A DNA stretch of 64,000 nucleotides from Rickettsiales bacterium (GTDB taxonomy: Bacteria; Pseudomonadota; Alphaproteobacteria; Rickettsiales; UBA8987), in assembly GCA_020630095.1 (NCBI GenBank), contig JAHDCD010000003.1:1-64000 (forward strand), written 5' to 3'. This document shows positions 44,322-52,936 of this stretch, piece after piece (positions within the stretch are counted from its first letter, which is position 1; each line of letters begins with the position of its first letter). The notes under the pieces were generated by a model. It had not been told where the DNA came from, did not search any database, and worked only from the letters and a program-made list of their open reading frames with translations. A program made the translations under genes and the position numbers.

Positions 44322-45623
44322 CTATTTCTTCTTTAAGCTGCGCTCAAGGTCATCAAGTTGCAATGAGATTGGACTAGTATCTGAAATTCTAGCGCGAGCT
44401 AATTTTATGTATTCTTTAGCTCTGCCCTTTTTGTTTTTTAAGGCAAATAATTCTGCTAATGCATAGTAAGATTCACCTATATTACCAAGCCTACCTTGCG
44501 CTTGAGACAATGCTTGCCAGCCTTCTGGTAGTTTTCTGTCCTTCCTTAATGCGCGCTTAATTACTGTAATACCATTTTTGTAATCTGCTGCAGCAACTAA
44601 TGCTTTACCAAAACTTACTTCTATTAATTCTTTTTGCCCATAAGATAGCTGACTTGCCTTTGAATACGCCTTAACTGCTTCGTTAATAAGTCCGTTTTCG
44701 AATAAAATTTGCCCTTTTAATTCTAATAAATGTACATCGTTAGGAGTTGAAAGTTCTAGTGTGCGTAATTGTTGAATTGCAGATTTAATATCGCCATGTT
44801 TATGGGATGCTATTGCCGCGGCATAGGTTTGTGCATAAGTGCCGTATCTATTAGTTGGCTTACCCGTTAAGAACGCTTCAAGCTTTGCAACTACACGTTC
44901 AAACTTTTGTTGATGAGCACGTTCTTTTTTAAGATTTGGATTTTTAGCAATAAAATTACCTAATACATCCATACGCTCATCCGTTACTGGATGGGTAAGG
45001 TCATAACGCGAGATATTGCCCTGCTCTAAAATTGCATCGCTTCTAGCATCTAGCTTTTTCATTAAATCACGTAAGCCATGCGCTGAATAACCTGCTGATT
45101 TTAAATATTTCATTGCAGACTGATCCGCTGAAGACTCATAAGTTCTGTTATTTTTCAATAGATTACGGCGCGCTATTTGATTTGTTGCTGTTGCAACTGC
45201 TATGCCAGCATCGGCAGAGCCACCACCAGCGGCGGCCATTAAACCAACGCCAACAACATAGCCTAAAATATTGGTTATGGTTGCATCTTTAGAGTTTTCA
45301 CGGAGGCGGATTAAATGCCCCGCTGATATATGCCCTATTTCATGCGCAATTACGCCTATTAGCATTGAAGGGTCTGTTGATTCAGTAATTAACCCAGTAT
45401 TTAAAAATATATTCTGCCCGCCGGCTACGAAAGCGTTAAGTTCAGGCGAGTTTACTATATAAAAATTAACTGAATCTGGTGCTAGGCCAGCATCAATTAG
45501 CATCGGTAAAGATACCTCTTTTATGTAGCTTTCTATTTCATCATCACGAATGAACGAAAGTGCACTTGCTTTATTGCTGACAATAAGAACTAAAACCGCT
45601 AATAATATTTTAAATATTTTCAT
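44322..45623 (-). CDS. Periplasmic M48 metalloprotease with TPR domain (BepA/YfgC-like)
   Basis: 433 residues from ATG 45623, which begins a clean signal peptide (KIFKILLAVLVLIVSNKASA). The longer frame from 45782 overlaps the divergent ribBA region and lacks one. Zinc motif HEIGH in VIAHEIGHISAGH, third ligand in YESSADQSAMKYL, then tetratricopeptide-like helices from ~260 to the end. Family members control outer-membrane protein assembly. The 5' end is 20 bp from ribBA, divergent. Confidence 0.9.
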   Translation of the reverse strand: MKIFKILLAVLVLIVSNKASALSFIRDDEIESYIKEVSLPMLIDAGLAPDSVNFYIVNSPELNAFVAGGQNIFLNTGLITESTDPSMLIGVIAHEIGHISAGHLIRLRENSKDATITNILGYVVGVGLMAAAGGGSADAGIAVATATNQIARRNLLKNNRTYESSADQSAMKYLKSAGYSAHGLRDLMKKLDARSDAILEQGNISRYDLTHPVTDERMDVLGNFIAKNPNLKKERAHQQKFERVVAKLEAFLTGKPTNRYGTYAQTYAAAIASHKHGDIKSAIQQLRTLELSTPNDVHLLELKGQILFENGLINEAVKAYSKASQLSYGQKELIEVSFGKALVAAADYKNGITVIKRALRKDRKLPEGWQALSQAQGRLGNIGESYYALAELFALKNKKGRAKEYIKLARARISDTSPISLQLDDLERSLKKK

Positions 45624-45642
45624 TAAACTTAATACGTTTGAA

Positions 45643-46767
45643 ATGCTAAGTACCATTCCAGAAATAATTGAAGATTCCCGCCAAGGCAAAATGTTTATTT
45701 TGTGTGATGACGAAGATAGAGAGAATGAGGGCGATTTAGTTATCCCTGCCGAGTTCGCAACGCCAGAGGTAGTAAACTTCATGGCAACGCATGGGCGCGG
45801 TTTAATTTGCCTAACGCTTACGAAGGAGCGCGTTGAATTACTTGGGTTGCCGTTTATGGCATCTAATAATGAAAGTCGTCATTCTACGCCGTTTACAGTT
45901 TCTATTGAAGCGCGCGAGGGTATATCTACTGGTATTTCCGCGGCGGATAGAAGCCATACTATTCAAACCGCGATTGATGCTAAAAAGACTAAATATGATA
46001 TTGTTTCTCCGGGGCATATATTTCCGCTACAGGCTAAGCAAGGCGGAACTTTAGTGCGTGCTGGTCATACCGAAGCATCGGTTGATATTGCACGTATGGC
46101 AGGGTGTAATCCTGCGGGCGTTATTTGTGAAATAATGAATGATGACGGCACAATGGCGCGTATGCCAGATTTGAAAAAGTTTGCCGAGAAGCATAATTTA
46201 AAAATCGCTACAATTGCCGACCTTATTGCTTACAGACGTAAGCATGAAAACTTAATTGATCATATTGGGACTATCTCACCTTGTCATTCCCGCGAAAGCG
46301 GGAATCTCCTTAAGTCGATTCCCGAGATCCCCGATCAAGTCGGGGATGACACGACTCCGAATTTTGAGAAGCGTATATATTCTAATACTTTAGATGGCAC
46401 TCAGCATATGGTTATGGTGCGTGATGGCGTGGATTTATCTAAAAATCCTAAAGTGCGTGTGCATTCATTTAACTTTATAAATGATATTTCTGATACATCT
46501 AAAATTGATACCGCTAAGGCTAAGGCGGACGTAATTCTTTTTATAAATAACCCTAAAAAGGTTATTTATGAAGGATTGAAGGATAGAAGGATAGAAGGAG
46601 AAAGTAATAATGAAGGTAGTTTACGTAATTATGGTATTGGTGCACAGATCTTAAAAGATTTAGGAATTAATAAAATGGTTCTGCTTACATCTTCAGCGCA
46701 TGAACAACATGAACCCATCGCCCTTGACGGCTACGATTTAGAGATTACTAAAGTTGAGTCTCTGTAG
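45643..46767 (+). CDS. ribBA: RibBA: DHBP synthase with degenerate GTP cyclohydrolase II domain
   Basis: 374 residues from ATG 45643. The RibB half (~1-205) has DDEDRENEGDLVIPAE, HSTPFTVSIEA, GISTGISAADR and RAGHTEASVD: it makes the four-carbon riboflavin precursor. The C-terminal half keeps the RibA fold (NYGIGAQILKDLGINKMVLLT) but lacks the zinc-binding cysteine motif, so GTP cyclohydrolase activity is unlikely. This degeneracy is common in Alphaproteobacteria. An RPE-like element in frame (46283-46350) encodes ~23 residues exactly at the domain junction. Confidence 0.93.
   Translation: MLSTIPEIIEDSRQGKMFILCDDEDRENEGDLVIPAEFATPEVVNFMATHGRGLICLTLTKERVELLGLPFMASNNESRHSTPFTVSIEAREGISTGISAADRSHTIQTAIDAKKTKYDIVSPGHIFPLQAKQGGTLVRAGHTEASVDIARMAGCNPAGVICEIMNDDGTMARMPDLKKFAEKHNLKIATIADLIAYRRKHENLIDHIGTISPCHSRESGNLLKSIPEIPDQVGDDTTPNFEKRIYSNTLDGTQHMVMVRDGVDLSKNPKVRVHSFNFINDISDTSKIDTAKAKADVILFINNPKKVIYEGLKDRRIEGESNNEGSLRNYGIGAQILKDLGINKMVLLTSSAHEQHEPIALDGYDLEITKVESL
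46283..46350 (+). repeat. RPE-like palindromic element inside ribBA
   Basis: GTCATTCCCGCGAAAGCGGGAATC...GATCCCCGATCAAGTCGGGGATGAC, 68 bp, read in the same frame as in the uup-like gene (HSRESGN, then IPDQVGDD). It sits in the linker between the RibB and RibA domains. Confidence 0.92.
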
Positions 46768-47073
46768 TTAATCATCTAATCTACCATCAATATCCATAGA
46801 TTCGTGAAGGATGTCGTGGATAATTATTTTTTCTTTGCCACCTTCGCTCCAAATAATATTATGCTTTGTGAACTTGCACTTATATCCCTTGAGCCTGAAC
46901 TTACTATCTATCTTAGTTGAAAAGGCTTCACCTTCTGCGATATGGTGCATTTTTTGATGGATTCTATATGTATAGCTGTCAGCCTGTTCCTCTCCCCATT
47001 TATGCAAGGTATAATTATATATCTCAGCAATACGCTGCCTAGCTTTGTCTCGAATCTCTAATTTCTTTAGCAC
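46768..47073 (-). CDS. parE: ParE/RelE-family toxin
   Basis: 101 residues with the ParE fold pattern: RDKARQRIAEIYNYTLHKWGEEQA, then YRIHQKMHHIAEG and a C-terminal IIHDILHESMD. ParE toxins usually inhibit gyrase and RelE relatives cleave mRNA; which applies is not decided by sequence. It overlaps the antitoxin gene by 35 nt, antitoxin first. Confidence 0.85.
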   Translation of the reverse strand: MLKKLEIRDKARQRIAEIYNYTLHKWGEEQADSYTYRIHQKMHHIAEGEAFSTKIDSKFRLKGYKCKFTKHNIIWSEGGKEKIIIHDILHESMDIDGRLDD

Positions 47074-47314
47074 GCTTTCTAATATCAGCTAAAAATTCTT
47101 CTTTACTACCTAATTCTGTAAACTCTTCTCGTGGGGCGTTAATAGCCTCTTCAAGGCGTGCTTTTATCTTGTTAAATTGTTTTTCTTTATATTTCTTTTT
47201 CTCTTTACGAAGTAGGTCGCGTATATATTCGCTGTAATTATCATAGTCCTCTTCTTCAACAATTTGTTTGATAAATTCTTCTAAACCGTCTTTAATCCTA
47301 ACATTGAGATTCAT
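47039..47314 (-). CDS. parD: ParD-type antitoxin
   Basis: 91 residues: an N-terminal ribbon-helix-helix (MNLNVRIKDGLEEFIKQIVEE then DYDNYSEYIRDLLRKE) typical of ParD/CopG, and a charged disordered tail ending KRAKEIRDSRQS that would bind the toxin. First gene of the operon. Adjacent uvrC is divergent. Confidence 0.87.
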   Translation of the reverse strand: MNLNVRIKDGLEEFIKQIVEEEDYDNYSEYIRDLLRKEKKKYKEKQFNKIKARLEEAINAPREEFTELGSKEEFLADIRKRAKEIRDSRQS

Positions 47315-47369
47315 GTTTTGATTATACGCAATTTGTAAAGATATGTAAAGAAATATAAACTATAAGTTT

Positions 47370-49235
47370 ATGAAATCATTAGAATACATAAAGGAGTTTT
47401 GTAAAACCTTAACTACGAAAGCTGGGGTTTATAGGTATATAAATGCTGATGGCGAGATTATGTATGTTGGTAAGGCGAAGAATTTGAAGAATCGTGTAAC
47501 TAGTTATACTAATGTTGGGGCGCTATCTAGGCGCATTGGCTCTATGATATCTCAGGTGGTTAAAATTGAGATTACCATTACCGCTAACGAGGCTGAGGCT
47601 TTACTGCTTGAGAGCTCTTTAATTAAACAGCTTAAGCCGAAATATAATATATTATTAAAGGACGATAAAAGCTTTCCATACATTAAAATTGATAGTTCAG
47701 ACTATCCTAGAATTACCAAGTTTAGAGGCAAGAAGGTTAAGGGCGATGTTATGTTTGGTCCCTTCCCTTCTGCTGGTGCGGTTGAAGGGGCAATTTCTGC
47801 GTTAACTAAGGCATTTCAGTTACGTACTTGTACTGATTCTTATTTTAAAAGCCGTACGCGACCATGTTTAGAATATGAGATGAAGCGCTGTAGTGCGCCA
47901 TGCGTGGATAAGGTATCTGCAATTGAATATAACGAGCAGGTAGCGCAAGCGGTTAGCTTTTTAGAAGGGAAGGACAAGTCATTCAAGCAAGAGCTTGGTA
48001 AGCAAATGCAGGAAGCCGCTGATAATATGGAATATGAGCGCGCGGGTGGGTTACGCGATAAGTTGCGCGCATTGAATCAGATATCGGGCGAGTTTGCCAT
48101 TAATGTTGAGAATATTAAAGAAGCAGATTTAATCGCCTACCATGAAGGGTGTATTCAAGTTTTCTTTGTTCGTGGCGGTAAAATACTGGGCGATAGGCCT
48201 TATTTCCCGAAAAATATTGAAGAGCTTTCAAGTATGGAAGTTTTAGAAGCGTTTATTGGGCGCTTTTATACTAATAAAGTTCCGCCAGCTAAGCTGTATT
48301 TATCTGATGATATTTATACAAAAGACGTTTTAGAGGAAGCCTTGGAAAAGTTAAAACAAGCGCCTGTTAAGATTGAGATTCCGAAGCGCGGTGAAAAACG
48401 TGCGATTATGGAAACCGTTTTGGAGAATGCGAAAGAGTCTGTTAATAAGAAATTACAGACTACGCAAAGCAATCGCGCATATATGAAAAAGCTTGCTGAG
48501 TTGATAAATTATGATGGCGCGTTAGAGCGCATAGAGGTTTATGATAACTCGCATATTTTTGGTAAGAATGCCTATGGAGCAATGGTGGTTGCGGGTGTTG
48601 AAGGTTTTGAGCCTGCGGAGTATCGCACTTTTAAGGTAGATTCTGGCGAGAAAATTACTGGTGGTGATGATTTTTATATGATGCGTCAAGTTTTTGAGCG
48701 CAGATTTAAGAAGACTGATAATCTGCCATCTTTAGTGCTTATTGATGGCGGTAAAGGACAGATATCTGCCGTAGCAGACATTTTGATAAAATGTGGTGTG
48801 CCTTATGTTGGCATAGCAAAGGGCGAGAATAGAAATGCGGGCGAAGAGACCTTACTAATCCCAGCTGCGTCATCCCCGCGAAGGCGGGGATCTCCTGAAG
48901 AGATCAAAGAAGAGATTCCCGCCTTCGCGGGAATGACAAAACAGAGTTTTATGGAAATCAAACTTCCTAAAAGCTCTGCGTTATTGCATTATTTACAGCG
49001 CTTGCGGGATGAAGCGCATAGGTTTGCAATTACTACGCATAGGAAAAGCCGTAGCCGCGCTATTCGTAAAAGTGAGCTTGATGAAATCCCTAATATTGGC
49101 GCTTCGCGTAAGCGTGCGTTATTGCAATGTTTTGCATCTATTAATGCCATTAAAGAGGCTAGCGTTTCAGAGCTTATGGAAGCCGAGGGCATTAACAAAA
49201 GCATCGCCCAAGCTATTCATGATTGGTTTAATTAA
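47370..49235 (+). CDS. uvrC: Excinuclease ABC subunit C
   Basis: Dual-incision nuclease of nucleotide excision repair, 621 residues. GIY-YIG domain (KAGVYRYI, IMYVGKAKNLKNRV), Cys pair region TRPCLEYEMKRCSAPC, UVR motif (MEYERAGGLRDKLRAL), RNase H-like EndoV domain with EVYDNSHIFG and LVLIDGGKGQ, and C-terminal helix-hairpin-helix. An RPE-like element inserted in frame at ~500 adds ~23 residues (SSPRRRGSPEE...IPAFAGMT) in the RNase H-like domain, just before the LLHYLQRLRDEAHRFAI motif. It overlaps dapB by 4 nt. Confidence 0.96.
   Translation: MKSLEYIKEFCKTLTTKAGVYRYINADGEIMYVGKAKNLKNRVTSYTNVGALSRRIGSMISQVVKIEITITANEAEALLLESSLIKQLKPKYNILLKDDKSFPYIKIDSSDYPRITKFRGKKVKGDVMFGPFPSAGAVEGAISALTKAFQLRTCTDSYFKSRTRPCLEYEMKRCSAPCVDKVSAIEYNEQVAQAVSFLEGKDKSFKQELGKQMQEAADNMEYERAGGLRDKLRALNQISGEFAINVENIKEADLIAYHEGCIQVFFVRGGKILGDRPYFPKNIEELSSMEVLEAFIGRFYTNKVPPAKLYLSDDIYTKDVLEEALEKLKQAPVKIEIPKRGEKRAIMETVLENAKESVNKKLQTTQSNRAYMKKLAELINYDGALERIEVYDNSHIFGKNAYGAMVVAGVEGFEPAEYRTFKVDSGEKITGGDDFYMMRQVFERRFKKTDNLPSLVLIDGGKGQISAVADILIKCGVPYVGIAKGENRNAGEETLLIPAASSPRRRGSPEEIKEEIPAFAGMTKQSFMEIKLPKSSALLHYLQRLRDEAHRFAITTHRKSRSRAIRKSELDEIPNIGASRKRALLQCFASINAIKEASVSELMEAEGINKSIAQAIHDWFN
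48869..48937 (+). repeat. RPE-like palindromic element inside uvrC
   Basis: GTCATCCCCGCGAAGGCGGGGATC...GATTCCCGCCTTCGCGGGAATGAC, 69 bp, translated in a different frame from the copies in uup and ribBA, yet without creating a stop. Confidence 0.92.
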
Positions 49236-49963
49236 ACGCCCAATACATCTTGCATTGAATATACGCCATTAGGCTGGCTTTCAGCCCAAATACAAGCGCG
49301 AACGGCGCCTTTTGAATATATTGTTCTGTCCGATGCTTTATGGGTAAGTTCGATTCTGTCGCCACCAGATGCAAACATCACTGTATGGTCGCCAACAACT
49401 GAGCCACCACGTAAGGTAGCAAAGCCTATTTCGCCTTCAGGGCGCTTGTCAGTTTCGCCATAACGCTCGTAACAAGCAACATCATTTAAGTTAACACCTC
49501 TACCTTTTGCGGCAGCTTCACCTAAGCCTAAGGCTGTACCAGATGGTGAATCTACTTTTTGGTTATGGTGCATTTCAAGAACTTCAATATCGTAATCCTC
49601 AGCGGCTAAAATAGCTGAAACTTTTTCAACAAGTGAGAACATTAAGTTAACACCAATTGACATATTAGGCGCTAGAATTGTTACATTACCTTTTGCGTTG
49701 TTAGCAATTTCGGCTTTGTCTTCATCTGTTAAGCCAGTTGTACCAATAACGTGAGTAACTCCGTTTTCTGCACAGAATTTTGAGCATTCTAAAGTTGCCT
49801 TAGGTGATGAGAAATCAATGATGGCATTTGCCCCCTTAACGGCTTGTTCGATTGAATCGCCTTTATCTACAGCTTCATGCAAACTTGTTTGCGCGTTAGC
49901 TTCTACTTCAGCGATATTCATTTGACCCATGCGACCGTTACTTCCAAGTACAGAAATTTTCAT
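49232..49963 (-). CDS. dapB: 4-hydroxy-tetrahydrodipicolinate reductase
   Basis: Lysine/diaminopimelate pathway enzyme, 243 residues. NAD(P) loop VLGSNGRMGQ, catalytic EMHHNQKVDSPSGTAL, and the C-terminal GDRIELTHKASDR are intact. It implies meso-DAP for peptidoglycan. Convergent with uvrC. Confidence 0.97.
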   Translation of the reverse strand: MKISVLGSNGRMGQMNIAEVEANAQTSLHEAVDKGDSIEQAVKGANAIIDFSSPKATLECSKFCAENGVTHVIGTTGLTDEDKAEIANNAKGNVTILAPNMSIGVNLMFSLVEKVSAILAAEDYDIEVLEMHHNQKVDSPSGTALGLGEAAAKGRGVNLNDVACYERYGETDKRPEGEIGFATLRGGSVVGDHTVMFASGGDRIELTHKASDRTIYSKGAVRACIWAESQPNGVYSMQDVLGV

Positions 49964-50009
49964 AAATTTTTTTATAGTTTAACGGGCATATCAGCGCAAG
50001 CGATAAGTT

Positions 50010-50051
50010 AAGTATCTAGTATTCGTAAGATCTTACGAATACTAGATACTT
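50010..50051. repeat. Perfect 42-bp palindrome upstream of the DUF6111-like gene
   Basis: AAGTATCTAGTATTCGTAAGA followed by its exact reverse complement, without loop, in the 134-bp gap between dapB and the next gene (divergent). No T run. It might be a hairpin-1-like fragment of the multi-hairpin family, because CCGCAGCAATTGC follows. Confidence 0.88.
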
Positions 50052-50097
50052 TCCGCAGCAATTGCTTATTTAGATTCAGCATGGTATTGTTTTATTA

Positions 50098-50325
50098 ATG
50101 AAAATCTTGCTTACATTTTGGCCTGTTTTAATTCCAGCCTTCTATTTTCTATATGTTTACTTAAAAGATAGAAAAATGAACAAGGCAAAGCGTTTAAAGC
50201 TAATGAAGCAAACGTTCTTTTTAACATTACTTGCCGCTGCTTTGTGGTTAATTATTCAAGTAGCTACAATGGAAAAAGAAGGCTTTGAGGAATATACGCC
50301 TGAAACTATCAATATGTATAAATGA
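50098..50325 (+). CDS. Small membrane protein upstream of cca (DUF6111-like)
   Basis: 75 residues, two TM helices separated by a basic loop (KDRKMNKAKRLKLMKQ). The position, overlapping the cca start by ATGA, and the EEYTPETI tail match the DUF6111 proteins that precede CCA nucleotidyltransferase in Alphaproteobacteria. Function unknown. Confidence 0.65.
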   Translation: MKILLTFWPVLIPAFYFLYVYLKDRKMNKAKRLKLMKQTFFLTLLAAALWLIIQVATMEKEGFEEYTPETINMYK

Positions 50326-51440
50326 AGATTTTAGAAATCTTAAATAAATACGGCGAGTCACGCTTAGTGGGTGGTTATGTGAGAGAGCATTTATTGCATA
50401 AACATAATATTGAAACGCGCGGGCGTAAGACATTAGAACATTGTGATATTGATATAGCAACGATTCTGAAGCCTGAAGAGGTTATTGAAGCATGTAAGAA
50501 GGAAAAGATTAAATTTATCCCTACTGGCCTAGAACATGGCACAATAACGGCTGTTCTTAATAATATTCCATACGAAATTACCACTCTGCGCCGAGATGTT
50601 GAGTGCGATGGTAGGCATGCCGAGATTGAATATACTAACGACTGGAAGGAAGATGCTAAGCGCCGTGATTTTACCATTAATGCGATGTCCATGGATTTGG
50701 ATGGTAAGATTTACGATTATTTTAATGGCGAAGAAGATTTAAAGAACCAACAGGTTACTTTTGTTGGCTTGGCTGAAAATAGGATACGTGAAGATTATTT
50801 GCGTATAATGCGTTATTTTAGGTTCTCTGCATACTATGCTAAGAATGTATCTGATGAGATTATTGAGATAATTAAAAATAACAAAGATGGTATTGGTCAG
50901 CTTTCGGTTGAGCGCGTTTGGGATGAATTGAAAAAGATTTTGAAATTTCCATATATTTTAGAGTCTATGGAAAAGGCTAATATTCTTAAAATTATATTAC
51001 CTGATGTAAAATATAAGGATCTAAATTTTAATAATAGCTATTTAGAAAACCTTTCAGCTCTTTTAATTAAGAATAAATTTACTGAAATTAATGAGCTAGC
51101 GAAAAGGCTTAAAATTTCAAATAAGGACAAGAAATTCCTAGAGCTACAAGTTACAAATTCTAAGCTACAGATATTTGATAAAGTTGTTGTTTATAAATTA
51201 GGGCGCAAGATGGCACAGAGTCATTTTAACATTAAATATATTTTAGGCGATTCAGCTGAGCTTATTGATGTATCTAATATACCAGAAATACCTGCCCTGC
51301 CCGTTAATGGTAATGATTTACTTGAACGTGGTATACAAGGCAAACAAATAGGTGACGTACTTACCGAAATGGACAAAGCCTATATAAAAAGCGATTTTTC
51401 TTTAAGTAAAAAGGAGCTATTAGATAGTTTATATAAATGA
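50322..51440 (+). CDS. cca: CCA tRNA nucleotidyltransferase / poly(A) polymerase family
   Basis: 372 residues. Class II nucleotidyltransferase head: SRLVGGYVREHLL, catalytic DIDIATI, TTLRRDVE, then RRDFTINAMSMDLDG and RIREDYLRIMRYFRF. Adds or repairs tRNA 3' CCA. It overlaps its upstream and downstream genes by 4 nt each (ATGA), a tight operon. Confidence 0.94.
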   Translation: MKILEILNKYGESRLVGGYVREHLLHKHNIETRGRKTLEHCDIDIATILKPEEVIEACKKEKIKFIPTGLEHGTITAVLNNIPYEITTLRRDVECDGRHAEIEYTNDWKEDAKRRDFTINAMSMDLDGKIYDYFNGEEDLKNQQVTFVGLAENRIREDYLRIMRYFRFSAYYAKNVSDEIIEIIKNNKDGIGQLSVERVWDELKKILKFPYILESMEKANILKIILPDVKYKDLNFNNSYLENLSALLIKNKFTEINELAKRLKISNKDKKFLELQVTNSKLQIFDKVVVYKLGRKMAQSHFNIKYILGDSAELIDVSNIPEIPALPVNGNDLLERGIQGKQIGDVLTEMDKAYIKSDFSLSKKELLDSLYK

Positions 51441-51892
51441 TCTCTACCGAACAAATAGATGAGGCTAAAGAAAATGTTTATGAGTTCGTTGACGCTTTAT
51501 TTGTAGATGAAGCTAATGAACCTTTTTTATCTGACAGCGATAGAAATCATATAAATGTTACTGAGCCTGATTCATATAAATATAGGCAGGTGTTGGGGAC
51601 ATCTAGTGCTATATTTGGAGGTCTTATATCCAGTTTAAAAAGATGCTCTACAACTGAAGAAATGCGTGATGCTATAGTATCTAAAAAAGCATCTTCCATC
51701 TGGAATGCAGATAATAAGAAAAAAGAAGGGAGTGGCATTATTTCAGCTGGGGTTTCGTTGTTTAACATAGCCTTGATAGAGCGGCTAGAGAACGACTTAG
51801 ATCTTGAACCTACACCAACACCTACATTAGACCAAGCTTATACTTATTCAGCTGTGAAGGAACTTATTGCAGAAGAATCTAAAGGAAAGTGA
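51437..51892 (+). CDS. Orphan protein downstream of cca
   Basis: 151 residues, unrecognised, acidic, no signal peptide. A Thr-Pro repeat (EPTPTPTLDQ) near the C-terminus looks like a flexible linker. Start ATG overlaps the cca stop (ATGA), so it is translated from the cca message. Unlike other orphans here it has no CtrA-type box. Confidence 0.65.
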   Translation: MISTEQIDEAKENVYEFVDALFVDEANEPFLSDSDRNHINVTEPDSYKYRQVLGTSSAIFGGLISSLKRCSTTEEMRDAIVSKKASSIWNADNKKKEGSGIISAGVSLFNIALIERLENDLDLEPTPTPTLDQAYTYSAVKELIAEESKGK

Positions 51893-51903
51893 GATAGACC
51901 ATC

Positions 51904-52584
51904 TTAGATGGAAGTATCTAACACCAGGAAGCCGGCAAAGTCTGAAAAGCCTAACTGATCTTTGATAGATTGGTAACTTTTAGCTACAATTTGCTTGTTA
52001 GCATTAGTGCAAATATCTTCATCTAAACCTAAAGCTTCAGTTTCATAATTAGCTAAAGTTTCCATACCATAGTTTTGCGAAATAATATCACGCTTAACAT
52101 ATAATAGGTGTTTAAACTGGTTACTGTCCTGAGTTTCAAGGAAGTTACATTTTTGTTCAATTAAGCTGGCTTTAGATTGCTCCGTAAATGCCATTAATTG
52201 TTCTGAATCAAATACATAGCCTAGGTTTTCATTATTAACCGTTTCTAGCATTTTAAATGCATATTTTACGATTTCATGCGTTTTCTTGCCACATTGGCTG
52301 GCATATTTTTCACCCGTTAATTTTGCAGATTCTTGAATGTTTCTATATTCAGATTCTGTCATTTCTTCTTTTGCGAATGAATTGAATTTTTGTAGGTAGT
52401 AATCGAAGGCATCTATATTGCCTGATTTATGCATACAGAATTGCTCTAACGTGCGTGCGCCATTGGCGATTTTTAATTTACGCGCAAGGTCTTGGATAAT
52501 CACATCATTTTCTGTTGCAATTGAATTTGACGCAAAGAATAGCGTCATTACTGAAATTGTTATGTACTTAAAAAACTTTATCAT
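51904..52584 (-). CDS. Exported protein of unknown function
   Basis: 226 residues with a clear Sec signal peptide (KYITISVMTLFFASNSIATE) and a helical mature part. It has five cysteines in the mature chain (EQFCMHKS, ASQCGKK, EQKCNFLE, EDICTNA and others), so disulfides are likely. No family recognised. The multi-hairpin repeat copy C lies 27 nt upstream of its start. Confidence 0.72.
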   Translation of the reverse strand: MIKFFKYITISVMTLFFASNSIATENDVIIQDLARKLKIANGARTLEQFCMHKSGNIDAFDYYLQKFNSFAKEEMTESEYRNIQESAKLTGEKYASQCGKKTHEIVKYAFKMLETVNNENLGYVFDSEQLMAFTEQSKASLIEQKCNFLETQDSNQFKHLLYVKRDIISQNYGMETLANYETEALGLDEDICTNANKQIVAKSYQSIKDQLGFSDFAGFLVLDTSI

Positions 52585-52611
52585 TTTATACTCCGCCCTT
52601 AAGGGTTTGTT

Positions 52612-52728
52612 CTAATTTTCAATAAAGTTTTATTGAAAATTAGGCTCGCCCGCTTCGCGGCGCAAGAAAAGCAAAAGCTCTTCTTGATAGGAATCACTAA
52701 ATGACTTACGTAATTTAGTGATTCCTAT
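52612..52728 (+). repeat. Multi-hairpin structured repeat, copy C
   Basis: Hairpin 1 is at 52612-52643 (14-bp stem). A small CCGC-TTC-GCGG hairpin sits at ~52650-52660. Hairpin 2 is CAAGAA..TTCTTG (52663-52686). Hairpin 3 is at 52687-52728 with a perfect 16-bp stem (ATAGGAATCACTAAAT). Together with the repeat at 52829 it fills most of the 350-bp gap 52585-52936, which holds no gene. Confidence 0.85.
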
Positions 52729-52828
52729 ACTGAGCAAGGATTATAACACAAATTAATCACTGTAACAAGAAGGATACTTCCCAACAGTTAATATATGGTT
52801 AATAAAATGAAGAAATTTTAAATATAAT

Positions 52829-52926
52829 GTCATTGCGAGCGTAGCGAAGCAGTCCATCAACAGATCCTTCCAAGTACATATATCTCTTGATGGATCGCCA
52901 CGTCGGCTGCACCTCCTCGCGATTAC
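52829..52926 (+). repeat. CATTGCGAG-type repeat downstream of the yejF-like gene
   Basis: GTCATTGCGAGCGTAGCGAAGCAG...CACCTCCTCGCGATTAC, 98 bp with internal ATCAACAGATC/..TTGATGGAT complementarity. It ends 11 nt from the stop of the ABC ATPase gene. Confidence 0.82.
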
Positions 52927-52936
52927 GCTTATAGCG

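Noticed and set aside
45624-45782. N-terminal extension of the M48 protease gene
   Set aside because: It overlaps the divergent ribBA start, lacks a signal peptide and is low-complexity. The ATG at 45623 begins a clear signal peptide.
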